Shown here: positions 14,359 through 21,839 of the stretch, one piece after another
How the letters are laid out: every line of letters starts with the position of its first letter
How positions within the stretch are numbered: the first letter of the stretch is position 1
NCBI GenBank assembly: GCA_025352345.1
Contig: JANXTP010000417.1
Location: 1-25,023 of the forward strand
Source of the DNA: Burkholderiales bacterium
GTDB taxonomy: Bacteria; Pseudomonadota; Gammaproteobacteria; Burkholderiales; Burkholderiaceae_C
DNA length: 25,023 bases
Direction of reading: 5' to 3'
Position numbers and translations under genes: made by a program
Notes under the pieces: model-generated
What the model was told of the DNA's origin: nothing
Databases searched by the model: none
The model's input: the letters and a program-made list of their open reading frames with translations, nothing else

Positions 14359-15026
14359 GGGTCCCAGACCAGAAAGCGCACGGGGGTGGGGTTGTAGCCA
14401 TTGCACGGGTTGTTCAGCTGCGGGCAGTTCGACACCAGCACGACCACGTCCATCTCGGCGCGCATTTCGACGTACTTGCCCGGTGCAGAGATGCCATCCT
14501 CGAAGGTCAGTTTTCCTTCGGGCGTGACCGGCACGTTCATGAAGAAATTGATGTTCGAGACGATGTCGCGTTTGGTCAGGCGCGGCACGCCTGCGGTCGC
14601 CTCGCTGCCCGCATCGATCTGCGCCAGCGCCAGCATGAAGCTGTCGCGGCAGCTGTGCATGGTTCGCTTTTCCAGTGCGTAGCGCACGGTGTTGCTCTCG
14701 CATGAGCAGGCGCCGCCCAGCGTGTCGTGGCGGCCGCAGGTGTCGGCTGTGATCGTGAGCATCGCGCGCGCCTCGCTCGACATCAGCACCGTGCCCGCCG
14801 TCAGGTACAGCGCACCTTGGGCCTGGATGGTGTGCGTCAGGCTGTAGCGCTCGCCGACATCGGCGGCGCTGTAGAAGATCGTGTCGACGGCCTGGTTGCC
14901 TTCCAGGTCGACGATGCGCAATGTCTGCCCGCGTTGGAGCACCTTGGCCCACGGGTCGCCGGCCAGGCAGACCTCATCGAGCACCGCGTCGATAGGGTCC
15001 AACTTGCTTTCCACTGTGGCGTGCAT
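14352..15026 (-). CDS. Carboxyguanidine deiminase subunit (CgdA/CgdB family; 'urea carboxylase-associated protein')
   Basis: A 224-residue soluble protein, one of the two related subunits that together convert carboxyguanidine to allophanate and ammonia. Recognisable blocks are LRIVDLEGNQAVDTIFYSA, ERYSLTHTIQAQGALYLTAGTVLMS, TITADTCGRHDTLGGACSCESN (C and H residues possibly metal-binding), VSNINFFMNVPV and CPQLNNPCNGYNPTPVRF. I chose the ATG at 15026, which overlaps the partner's stop by 1 bp (TGATG); the frame upstream of it is shadow. It aligns over its whole length with the adjacent 260-residue protein, so the pair arose by an old duplication. I cannot say with certainty which is CgdA and which CgdB. 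Confidence 0.93.
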   Translation of the reverse strand: MHATVESKLDPIDAVLDEVCLAGDPWAKVLQRGQTLRIVDLEGNQAVDTIFYSAADVGERYSLTHTIQAQGALYLTAGTVLMSSEARAMLTITADTCGRHDTLGGACSCESNTVRYALEKRTMHSCRDSFMLALAQIDAGSEATAGVPRLTKRDIVSNINFFMNVPVTPEGKLTFEDGISAPGKYVEMRAEMDVVVLVSNCPQLNNPCNGYNPTPVRFLVWDPA

Positions 15027-15808
15027 CACAGGAACCCCCGCTCGGTGTTGATGTAGCCACGGTCGTTTTCGGGGCACAACCGGCGACACACATCGTCGGC
15101 CCCGGCGGTGCCGGAGCGCCAGGCGGTCAAGCGCACCGGGGTCGGTGCGTAACTGGTCGCCGGATCGAGCGGGTGCGGCGCCGCCGACAGCACGACCAAC
15201 ACATTCATCTCGAAGCGCACATCGACATGCTGACCCGCTGCGCGGTGCGCGGTGTCGAAGTGCAGCTGGCCGGCCTTGTCGGCCACCGCCTTGCTGAAGA
15301 AGTTGACATTGGCGACCACGTCACGCCGGTCCAGGCCCCACTTGGCCAGCTCCACCAGAAAGCCATCGCGGCCATTGCGGTACATCGCGTTGCGATGCGC
15401 CTGGTATTTCGCCTCGCCGTGGCGGCGGCGCACGGTGTCGGCATCGATCACGCCGCACACCGTATCGTGCCAGCCGCAGCTGTCGTCGGGGATTGAGCAC
15501 AGCACCCGGCCCATGTCGGAATACAGCACATGGCCACGGGTCAGGTGCGCGCTGTGCTGCGCCTTCAGCGTGTCGGGCATGTTGTAGCGCTCCGTCTTTT
15601 GGTCCTGGTTGAAGAGCAGCGTCGACACATTGGCGCGACCCTCGAGGTCGGTCAGCCGCAGCGTGGTGCCGCGGCGCAGCACGCCCGACCAGTGGGCACC
15701 GCCGGGCAGGGTGTCCTCCCACAGCACGAGTTCGGGCGAATACGGTGTGGAATGGTCGGGCACGGCAGCGCGGGCCAAGGGCGTCAGGGTGTTGAAGTTC
15801 GTTTGCAT
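15026..15808 (-). CDS. Carboxyguanidine deiminase subunit, partner protein (CgdA/CgdB family)
   Basis: A 260-residue paralogue of the neighbouring deiminase subunit and probably its obligate partner. Shared blocks are WSGVLRRGTTLRLTDLEGRANVSTLLFN, ERYNMPDTLKAQHSAHLTRGHVLYSDMGRVL, DDSCGWHDTVCG, ANVNFFSKAV and SYAPTPVRL. The C/H pattern (C-G-W-H-D) is kept, but the extra cysteines of the shorter subunit are not, and it has an extended C-terminus with CRRLCPEN. The ATG at 15808 lies 27 bp after the ATPase stop. The DUF1989-type family was long annotated only by its neighbourhood with urea carboxylase; published work assigned carboxyguanidine deiminase activity to the two-subunit complex. Confidence 0.93.
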   Translation of the reverse strand: MQTNFNTLTPLARAAVPDHSTPYSPELVLWEDTLPGGAHWSGVLRRGTTLRLTDLEGRANVSTLLFNQDQKTERYNMPDTLKAQHSAHLTRGHVLYSDMGRVLCSIPDDSCGWHDTVCGVIDADTVRRRHGEAKYQAHRNAMYRNGRDGFLVELAKWGLDRRDVVANVNFFSKAVADKAGQLHFDTAHRAAGQHVDVRFEMNVLVVLSAAPHPLDPATSYAPTPVRLTAWRSGTAGADDVCRRLCPENDRGYINTERGFL

Positions 15809-15835
15809 GGGTGTGGCGGCGTCAGAAACGGCGCG

Positions 15836-16702
15836 TCAAACCGACTCGCCGTGTTGGGAAATCTGCTCCAGCAGATCGAGGTCGGTGGTCATGCCCGAGC
15901 TGACGCGGATGTGTTTCAGGATCTCTGCCTTCAGCTCGCGGAACGGTGCACTGTGCTTCATGTCCTGCTGGCGCCGCGCTGGCAGCGGCACCGGGTAGAT
16001 GCTGTGGATGCGGCCCGGGCGCGGCTCCATCAGCACGACCCGCTGGCCGAGGTAGATCGCTTCATCGACATCGTGGGTGACGAAAACGATGGTGGTCTTC
16101 TCGATGCGGTGAATGTGCAGGATCAGGTCATGCATCACCTCGCGGGTCTGCGCATCGAGCGCACCGAAGGGTTCGTCCATCAGCAGCACCTGCGGGCGGC
16201 CCATCAGCGCGCGCGCGATCGCCACCCGCTGCTGCATGCCGCCCGACAACTGGCTCGGGTACGACCTGGCGACCTTGGCCAGGCCGATCAGGTTCAGCAA
16301 GGCATCTGCACGGCCCGATGCGGCCTCGACATCCGAAGAGCTCAGGTCTTCGCGGTTGACCTTCAGGCTGCGGCTGAACTTGATGTTCTCCATCACGTTG
16401 AGCCACGGGTACAGGCTGTAGTGCTGGAACACCATCGCCCGCTCGGCCCCGGGGCCGGTGATGGCCCGCCCGCTGCAGAGCACCTCGCCCGAGGTGTGAT
16501 GTTCGAGCCCGGCCAGGATGCGCAGCAGCGTGGACTTGCCGCAGCCCGAGGCGCCGACCAGCGTGACGAACTCGTTGTCTTCGATCGGCAGGTCAATGTC
16601 CTGCAGCGCGGCCGGCGTGCCGGCGGCCACGCCGCCGAACACCTTGCCCAGGCGGCGGATCTCCACCTTTGGGGCGCAGATTGGGGGGACGATGGAAAGC
16701 AT
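15836..16702 (-). CDS. ABC transporter ATP-binding protein, NitT/TauT type
   Basis: A 288-residue cytoplasmic ATPase energising import. Walker A GASGCGKST (about 50-58), Q-loop VFQHYSLYPWLNV, signature LSGGMQQR, Walker B LLMDEPFGALD and the switch His in VTHDVDEA are all intact. The C-terminal about 60 residues after RHSIYPVPLPARRQ-like sequence match the SsuB/TauB/NrtD group. ATG at 16702, 12 bp after the permease stop; the ribosome site is weak, consistent with coupling to the permease. With the permease at 16715-17575 and probably the receptor at 7416-8468 it would form the guanidine importer. Confidence 0.95.
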   Translation of the reverse strand: MLSIVPPICAPKVEIRRLGKVFGGVAAGTPAALQDIDLPIEDNEFVTLVGASGCGKSTLLRILAGLEHHTSGEVLCSGRAITGPGAERAMVFQHYSLYPWLNVMENIKFSRSLKVNREDLSSSDVEAASGRADALLNLIGLAKVARSYPSQLSGGMQQRVAIARALMGRPQVLLMDEPFGALDAQTREVMHDLILHIHRIEKTTIVFVTHDVDEAIYLGQRVVLMEPRPGRIHSIYPVPLPARRQQDMKHSAPFRELKAEILKHIRVSSGMTTDLDLLEQISQHGESV

Positions 16703-16714
16703 GGTGGCTGCGGC

Positions 16715-17575
16715 TCAGCGTTTGAAGTGCATGTAGGGGAACGCCCGGCGGTGCAGCCAGCGAAAGGCCTGGTCCATCAGCAATCCAATGACGCCGATCA
16801 GCAGGATGCCGCCGAAGATCGTGTCGGTCTTCAGGAAGCGCTGTGCCTTGAGGATCGCATAGCCCAGGCCCGAATTGCTGGCCACCAGTTCGGCCACCAC
16901 CAGATAGGTCCAGGCCCAGCCCATCGTGATGCGCAGCGTGTCCAGGATCGCCGGCTTGGCGGACTGCAGCAGCACCAGCCGGATGATTTCATCGCGTGTC
17001 GCGCCCATCGTCTGCGCCGCTTCGATCTGCGCGGTGGGCACCAGCCGCACGTTTTCCGCCACCATCAGCACCATCTGGAAGAAGGTTCCGATGAAGATGA
17101 TCGCGATCTTGGCGCTCTCCTCGATGCCGAACCACAGCATCACCAGCGGGATGAAGGCCACCGCCGGCATGTAGCGAATGAAATCGGTCAGCGGCTCGAG
17201 CAGCGCCTCGACCGGCCGGAATGCCCCGATCAGCAGCCCGATTGGCAGCGCCAGTGCGGCCGACAGCAGGAAACCGGCGAGCACCCGGTAGACGCTGATG
17301 CTGGTGTCGGCGAGCAGGTCATCTTCTGTCAACCAGGCGGTCAGTCGCCTGAACACGGCGGCCGGGCCCGGCATGAAGACCGGATCGATCCAGCCCGAGG
17401 CCGACAGCGCCGCCCAGGCTACGAACGGCAACACCAAGCCCAAGGCGGCGAACAACCAGTACTGCGTGCGGGAGAGTCGTCCGGCGATGTCCCAGATGCT
17501 GGGCATGGGCGGCGTCATGGGTGCTCGCGCAGGTGCCACTAAACCGGATCGGACGGGGGGTGCTGTGGCAGACAT
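16715..17575 (-). CDS. ABC transporter permease, NitT/TauT type (probable guanidine importer)
   Basis: A 286-residue inner-membrane permease with six predicted helices. It has the conserved PLTDFIRYMPAVAFIPLVMLWFG block and the EAA-type loop that contacts the ATPase (EAAQTMGATRDEIIRLVLLQSAKPAILDTLRITMGWAWTYLVVAEL). The first about 35 residues are Pro/Ala-rich and cytoplasmic. The ATG at 17575 has GGAG about 8 bases upstream; two internal ATGs (residues 20 and 24) are less well placed. It is the first gene of operon A, 65 bases after the riboswitch. The receptor gene normally found next to such a permease is missing here and sits at the head of operon B. Confidence 0.95.
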   Translation of the reverse strand: MSATAPPVRSGLVAPARAPMTPPMPSIWDIAGRLSRTQYWLFAALGLVLPFVAWAALSASGWIDPVFMPGPAAVFRRLTAWLTEDDLLADTSISVYRVLAGFLLSAALALPIGLLIGAFRPVEALLEPLTDFIRYMPAVAFIPLVMLWFGIEESAKIAIIFIGTFFQMVLMVAENVRLVPTAQIEAAQTMGATRDEIIRLVLLQSAKPAILDTLRITMGWAWTYLVVAELVASNSGLGYAILKAQRFLKTDTIFGGILLIGVIGLLMDQAFRWLHRRAFPYMHFKR

Positions 17576-17636
17576 CGGTCGCTCCAGGGCAGTGGCAGAA
17601 AGCGAGAGGGGCAGCCGCCGTCCGCTGACGACAACT

Positions 17637-17737
17637 TCCTCCCGGGCTTTTGTCCCTCCGTGGAACCGCGATGCATTGCGGCCGACCGCTCTCGGACCAG
17701 TCCACCCGGTGTTCTACCAGGCACGGAACCCTAGCTG
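17637..17737 (-). promoter_or_regulatory. Guanidine-I riboswitch (ykkC class) controlling operon A
   Basis: The minus strand shows the diagnostic blocks CTAGGGTTCCG (17734-17724), CTGGTCCGAGAG (17700-17689) and ACGGAGGGACAAAAGCCCGG followed by GAGG (about 17661-17638). One conserved position, GGGAUAAAA in most members, is GGGACAAAA here. A short variable hairpin (GGCCGCAATGCATCGCGG region) separates the last two blocks. The RNA binds guanidinium and usually activates expression. No U-rich terminator is visible before the permease ATG at 17575, so control may be translational or by a less obvious attenuator. Confidence 0.96.
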
Positions 17738-17792
17738 TCTTGCAGATCAAGCAGCGCCGCCGATGCGGCTGCCACTCTCGCTTTTTAAAAGT

Positions 17793-17808
17793 AGCAAAGT
17801 CGATGCCA
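17793..17808 (-). promoter_or_regulatory. Sigma-54 (-24/-12) promoter upstream of riboswitch 1
   Basis: The minus strand reads TGGCATCGACTTTGCT, matching TGGCAC-N5-TTGC(A/T) with exact GG/GC spacing and one mismatch in the -24 half. The start site would be near 17782, about 45 bases before the aptamer. The same -24 half and layout recur at 8704-8719, which makes chance unlikely. Confidence 0.78.
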
Positions 17809-17906
17809 GACCTCGTCAGCAAGGCACTGACACACAGGCCGGCTGCTGTGGCCCGACGGCGAACCACGGCGCCATCCGGCCCGGTCTCGGTCCGAAGACG
17901 ATGAGC

Positions 17907-17944
17907 GCCCACCAAAATGGACTGGCCCGCACTGCATTGGGGCG
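17907..17944. promoter_or_regulatory. Pair of NtrC-like sites (candidate enhancer of operon A)
   Basis: Two plus-strand segments resemble NtrC boxes: CCACCAAAATGGACT (17909-17923; 10 of 15 to GCACCAACATGGTGC) and CGCACTGCATTGGGGCG (17928-17944; 12 of 17 to TGCACTATATTGGTGCA). Their centres are about 20 bp apart, two helical turns, and they lie roughly 125-160 bp upstream of the predicted sigma-54 start, the usual enhancer distance. They were found by eye; no matrix score was computed. Confidence 0.42.
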
Positions 17945-17974
17945 CCAGTTTAGGACGCCAAGCATCTGGCGCCC
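17940..17974. repeat. Inverted repeat in the divergent intergenic region
   Basis: Perfect 9-bp arms GGGCGCCAG (17940-17948) and CTGGCGCCC (17966-17974) separated by 17 bp. The left arm overlaps the second NtrC-like site by 5 bp, and the whole lies about 95 bp before the sensor-kinase start. Arm spacing of about 2.5 turns could fit a dimeric regulator, or a hairpin in a kinase leader transcript. The rest of 17745-18067 (about 320 bp between divergent genes) holds the sigma-54 promoter and riboswitch leader; I see no gene in it. Confidence 0.4.
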
Positions 17975-18067
17975 GGCCCACCAAACAATGCGATGCACCG
18001 GGGCTTTTCTTCTCCTACACTGATTCAGCGTCGGGTTCGGTCTGCCGGCGCAACCCGGAGAGTGTGA

Positions 18068-21000
18068 ATGCTGCTGCCTGCGGATGAAGACAAGCGCCTC
18101 GCCGTGCTGCATTCCTACGGTGTCCTCGACACGCCCCCAGAACCCGAATTCGACCGCCTCACACAGTTGCTGGCGCACATCTGCGAGGCACCGATCGCGC
18201 TGATCAGCCTGGTGGACCGCGACCGCCAGTGGTTCAAGTCGGTACACGGCATCGCCTGGACAGAGACCGACCGCGCGGTATCGTTTTGCTCGCATGCCAT
18301 CGAGCAACGCGATCTGTACGTGATCGAGGACACACACGCCGATGCGCGTTGCAGCGGCAACCGGCTCGTCTGCGGGGAGCCTCATCTGCGTTTTTATGCC
18401 GGCATGCCGCTGGTGACGCCTGATGGCCGCGCACTGGGTGCGGTGGCAGTGCTCGATCGGATCCCGCGACAACTGAACAACCTGCAAATCGAGGCCTTGC
18501 AGACCCTGACCTTGCAGGTGATGGCACAGATCGAATCGCGCCGTCAGCAGTCCTTGTTGGCGCAGGCCATGGACGAGCGCGAGCGCAGTCACGCGGCGCT
18601 GCAACACAGCGAAGCCAGCTGGCGGCGCCTTTTCGCGTCCAGTGCCACCGGCATCGTCTCGGCCGGCGCCGATGGGCATTTCCTCAACGCGAACCCGGCG
18701 TTCTGCGCGCTGGTCGGGCGCAGCGAAGACGCGTTACGGGGTATGGAGATCCTTGCATTTACCCATCCCGATGACGTGGCGCCATGCGTCTTGGAGGTGC
18801 ATCGTCTGCTGGCGGGCGAGATCGACAGTTTCAGCATCGACAAGCGCTACCTGCGCCCCGACGGCCAAGCCATCTGGGCGCGCGCCACCGTCTCGCAGAT
18901 GCAGGCGGCGGCAGCCCCGGGCGATGCCCAGCTGGTCGCCGTGGTGACCGACATCAACACCCAGAAGATCGCGCAGCTGCGGCTGCAGCAAAGCCACCGG
19001 CTGATCGGGCTGGCAGGCCGCATGGCCGGACTCGGGGGCTGGGCGATCGATGCGCCGACCGACACCTCGGCCGCGGTGGTGCACTGGTCCGATGAGTTGC
19101 GCACCATCCTCGACTGCGCGCCCGAGCACTCTCCGCAGCTGGAGATGAGCCTGAACTGGTACCCGTCGCCGTGGCGTGAGGCGTTGAGCGAGGCGATCGA
19201 CGTCTGCTTCCAGCACGGCACGCCGTTCGATCTCGAACTGCAGTTGGTCACTGTCTTGGGTAGGCGCCTCGATGTCCGGGTGATCGGCGAGGCCGTGCGC
19301 GACGAGACGCAGCGGGTGGTGCGGGTGCAGGGCGCGCTGCTGGACCAAACCGAACAGAAGCGCGCCGAACGCACGCTGCGCGACAGCGAGGAGCGTTTCA
19401 GGAATGTGTCGCGCGCGACCGCCGACGCCGTCTGGGACTGGAACCTGAGCAATGACGCGATATGGTGGAGTGAGGGCATGCAGCTGCTGTTCGGCCACGC
19501 CCTGGACACGCTGGAGCCCGACAGCCTGTCATCGACGCGACGCATCCACCCCGATGACCTGCAGCGCGTGCTGGACAGCATCCACGGTGTCATCGACGGC
19601 GGCGGCGAACACTGGAGCGCCGAATATCGCTTTCAGCGTCACGACGGCGATTTCGCCATCGTCTCCGACCGCGGCTTCGTCATCCGGGATGCCGAGGGCC
19701 ACGCCGTGCGCATGGTCGGCGGCATGACCGACCTGACCGAACAGCGACAGGCGGAGTCCCGCTTGCGGCAGCAGGCCGCCTTGCTGGATGAGTCGCAGGA
19801 CTCGATCATCGTGCGCGACCTCGATGAGCGCGTCAGGTACTGGAACCGCGGCGCCGAGCGCATGTTCGGCTGGTCGTCGGAGGAAGCGGTGGGCCGCACC
19901 CTGTCGGAGCTGCAGCTGGTGAACGCGCCGGGCGCCGTGGGCGCACGCGACACATTGATGTCCACCGGCAAGTTCGCGTCGACCTTCATCCAGCGACGCA
20001 AGGATGGCAGCTCGGTGTGGGTCGAAGGACGCTGGACGCTGGTGCGCGATGCCCAAGGCGAGCCCACGGCGATCTTCGGCCTGGGCACGGACGTCACCGA
20101 GCGGCTCAAGCTGGAAGCGCAACTGCAGCAGGCGCAACGCTTGGAGGCCATCGGCCAGCTGACCGGTGGCGTCGCCCACGATTTCAACAACCTGCTCACC
20201 GTGATCCTCGGCAACACCGACCTGCTGGCCGAGCAGTTGGCCGATCAGCCACTGCTGCTGCCGCTCGCCGAGATGACGCGCACCGCCGCCGAACGCGGCG
20301 CCGAGCTCACGCAGCGCCTGCTGGCCTTCGCGCGCCGGCAGACGCTGCAGCCGCAATCGGTGGATGCACACCAGCTGCTGGCCAACATGGACGCCTTGCT
20401 GCGTCGCACGCTGCCGGCGAACATCGAGTTGGAGCTGGTGCGTGGCGCCGGCTTGTGGCCTGCGCTCGTCGATCCGGGTCAGCTCGAAGCTGCCGTTCTG
20501 AACCTGGTGATCAACGCCCGCGATGCCATGCCGCCGGGCGGCAAGATCACACTGGAAACATCGAACGCCTGGATCGACCAGCATTACGCCGAACGACATC
20601 CCGACGTGGTGCCCGGCCAGTACGTGCTGCTGTCGGTGTCGGACACCGGCGGGGGCATGAGCGCCGAACACCTGGCCCGGGTCTTCGAACCGTTTTTCAC
20701 CACCAAGGGCGTCGGCAAGGGCACTGGTCTGGGCCTGAGCATGGTTTACGGCTTCCTCAAGCAGTCGCGGGGTCACGTCAAGCTGTACTCTGAGCCCGGC
20801 CACGGCACGACGGCGCGGCTGTACCTGCCGCGCGCCGATGGCCCGCCCGAAGCACCTGCCACCGTGGTGCGCAGCGAGCACGATTTCCGTGGCACGGCCA
20901 GCCTGCTGGTGGTCGAAGACGACCCGCTGGTGCTGCGCCATGCCTGCGATGTGCTGGTCGGGCGGGGCTACCGCGTCACGATTGCCGACACGGGTGTCGC

Positions 21001-21271
21001 TGCACTCACCATCCTGCGGGAGCGCAGCGATTTCGACCTGCTGTTCACCGACGTCGTGATGCCCGGCGGGCTCAACGGGCGACAGCTCGCCGAGGCGGCC
21101 GTGGCGCTGCACCCGGCCCTGAAGGTGCTGTACACCTCCGGCTACACCGAAAACGCGATCGTCCACCATGGCCGGCTCGACCGTGGCGTGCACCTGCTGC
21201 CCAAGCCATACCGCAGCATCGATCTCGCGCGCAAGGTGCACGCGGTGCTGAAGACAAGCACGCAGCCATGA
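18068..21271 (+). CDS. Hybrid sensor histidine kinase (GAF-PAS-PAS-PAS-PAS-HisKA-HATPase-REC)
   Basis: A 1067-residue soluble sensor with no signal peptide or membrane segment. Domains: GAF (about 28-165, FDRLTQLLAHICEAPIALISLVD), PAS1 (about 180-300), PAS2 (about 310-435), PAS3 (about 440-560, WDWNLSNDAIWWS...IHPDD), PAS4 (about 570-690, VRYWNRGAERMFGWS...GLGTDVTE), HisKA with phospho-acceptor H704 (GGVAHDFNNLLTVI), HATPase with N-box NLVINARDAM (about 812) and G-boxes DTGGGM and GKGTGLGLS, and a C-terminal receiver with acidic VVEDDP, phospho-acceptor D995 (FTDVVMPGG) and LPKPY. The ATG at 18068 follows a GGAGAG purine run. It stops in a 4-bp ATGA overlap with the response regulator. No output domain with DNA binding is present. 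It is divergent from operon A, but nothing in the sequence shows that it senses guanidine. Confidence 0.95.
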   Translation: MLLPADEDKRLAVLHSYGVLDTPPEPEFDRLTQLLAHICEAPIALISLVDRDRQWFKSVHGIAWTETDRAVSFCSHAIEQRDLYVIEDTHADARCSGNRLVCGEPHLRFYAGMPLVTPDGRALGAVAVLDRIPRQLNNLQIEALQTLTLQVMAQIESRRQQSLLAQAMDERERSHAALQHSEASWRRLFASSATGIVSAGADGHFLNANPAFCALVGRSEDALRGMEILAFTHPDDVAPCVLEVHRLLAGEIDSFSIDKRYLRPDGQAIWARATVSQMQAAAAPGDAQLVAVVTDINTQKIAQLRLQQSHRLIGLAGRMAGLGGWAIDAPTDTSAAVVHWSDELRTILDCAPEHSPQLEMSLNWYPSPWREALSEAIDVCFQHGTPFDLELQLVTVLGRRLDVRVIGEAVRDETQRVVRVQGALLDQTEQKRAERTLRDSEERFRNVSRATADAVWDWNLSNDAIWWSEGMQLLFGHALDTLEPDSLSSTRRIHPDDLQRVLDSIHGVIDGGGEHWSAEYRFQRHDGDFAIVSDRGFVIRDAEGHAVRMVGGMTDLTEQRQAESRLRQQAALLDESQDSIIVRDLDERVRYWNRGAERMFGWSSEEAVGRTLSELQLVNAPGAVGARDTLMSTGKFASTFIQRRKDGSSVWVEGRWTLVRDAQGEPTAIFGLGTDVTERLKLEAQLQQAQRLEAIGQLTGGVAHDFNNLLTVILGNTDLLAEQLADQPLLLPLAEMTRTAAERGAELTQRLLAFARRQTLQPQSVDAHQLLANMDALLRRTLPANIELELVRGAGLWPALVDPGQLEAAVLNLVINARDAMPPGGKITLETSNAWIDQHYAERHPDVVPGQYVLLSVSDTGGGMSAEHLARVFEPFFTTKGVGKGTGLGLSMVYGFLKQSRGHVKLYSEPGHGTTARLYLPRADGPPEAPATVVRSEHDFRGTASLLVVEDDPLVLRHACDVLVGRGYRVTIADTGVAALTILRERSDFDLLFTDVVMPGGLNGRQLAEAAVALHPALKVLYTSGYTENAIVHHGRLDRGVHLLPKPYRSIDLARKVHAVLKTSTQP

Positions 21272-21642
21272 GCCCCGCTGACGGGCGGCGGCTGTTGATC
21301 CTCGACGACGACGCTCTGGTCGGCATGCTGGTCGAGTCGGTCGCGCGACTCGCTGGCGTCGCCACCTGCCTGACGCGCGAAGCCGACGAGTTCTACGCGG
21401 CCGCGGCCGACTGGGGTCCGACCCACATCGTGCTCGATCTGACGATGCCTGAAACCAGTGGCGAGCAGGTGCTCACCGAGCTGGCTGCGCGCGGTTGCCG
21501 GGCCCGCATCATCGTCGCCAGCGGCGCCGAGGCCGAACGACTGGACCGTGCCGTGGCGCAGGCCCGCGCCAACGGACTCGATGTGGCCGGCGGCCTGCCC
21601 AAGCCTTTCGTTGCAGCGGCGCTGCGCGCCCTGCTGGTGTGA
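21268..21642 (+). CDS. Single-domain response regulator (CheY-like receiver)
   Basis: A 124-residue receiver with acidic pocket D13-D15 (ILDDDA), phospho-acceptor D57 (IVLDLTMPE), switch residue in IIVASG and the conserved Lys in LPKPF. No output domain follows, so it must act through protein contacts or as a phosphate relay or sink. Its ATG overlaps the kinase stop (ATGA), making translational coupling and functional pairing very likely. It may take phosphate from the kinase core in competition with the kinase's own receiver. Confidence 0.94.
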   Translation: MSPADGRRLLILDDDALVGMLVESVARLAGVATCLTREADEFYAAAADWGPTHIVLDLTMPETSGEQVLTELAARGCRARIIVASGAEAERLDRAVAQARANGLDVAGGLPKPFVAAALRALLV

Positions 21643-21678
21643 TGCTGGGGTCGAAGGACTGCACCGGTGGTCGTACCG

Positions 21679-21699
21679 AAGGCGCCATCCGGGCGCCTT
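21679..21699 (+). terminator. Strong GC hairpin after the kinase/regulator pair, possible terminator
   Basis: Perfect 8-bp arms AAGGCGCC (21679-21686) and GGCGCCTT (21692-21699) with a 5-base loop, 37 bp past the response regulator stop. It is followed by GCCGCC rather than a U run, so as an intrinsic terminator it is incomplete; it may act as an RNA 3'-end stabiliser or a weak bidirectional terminator. Confidence 0.4.
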
Positions 21700-21839
21700 G
21701 CCGCCGGATGCTTAACGAGTCTGCGGCGGTCTGACTTCCCCCTTGACGGGGAGGGACGCGGCATGGCGATTGCATGCACAATTATTTTCCGCGGGCGAGT
21801 TCGTCGCCCGTCGCGGGCAACATGACTCCTCTGATTGCC

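Noticed and set aside
15530..17542. Very long plus-strand open frame (670 codons) opposite the ABC transporter and deiminase genes
   Set aside because: It is the antisense shadow of genes with clear family motifs; its product is Arg/His/Gln-rich low-complexity sequence typical of GC-rich reverse frames.
17932..17947. Second sigma-54-like motif (TGGCG...ATGCA on the minus strand)
   Set aside because: The GG and GC elements are one base too close together for sigma-54.
21792..21810. CGGGCGA/TCGCCCG hairpin as terminator
   Set aside because: No U run on either strand and it lies within the possible 5' part of the small CxxC gene.
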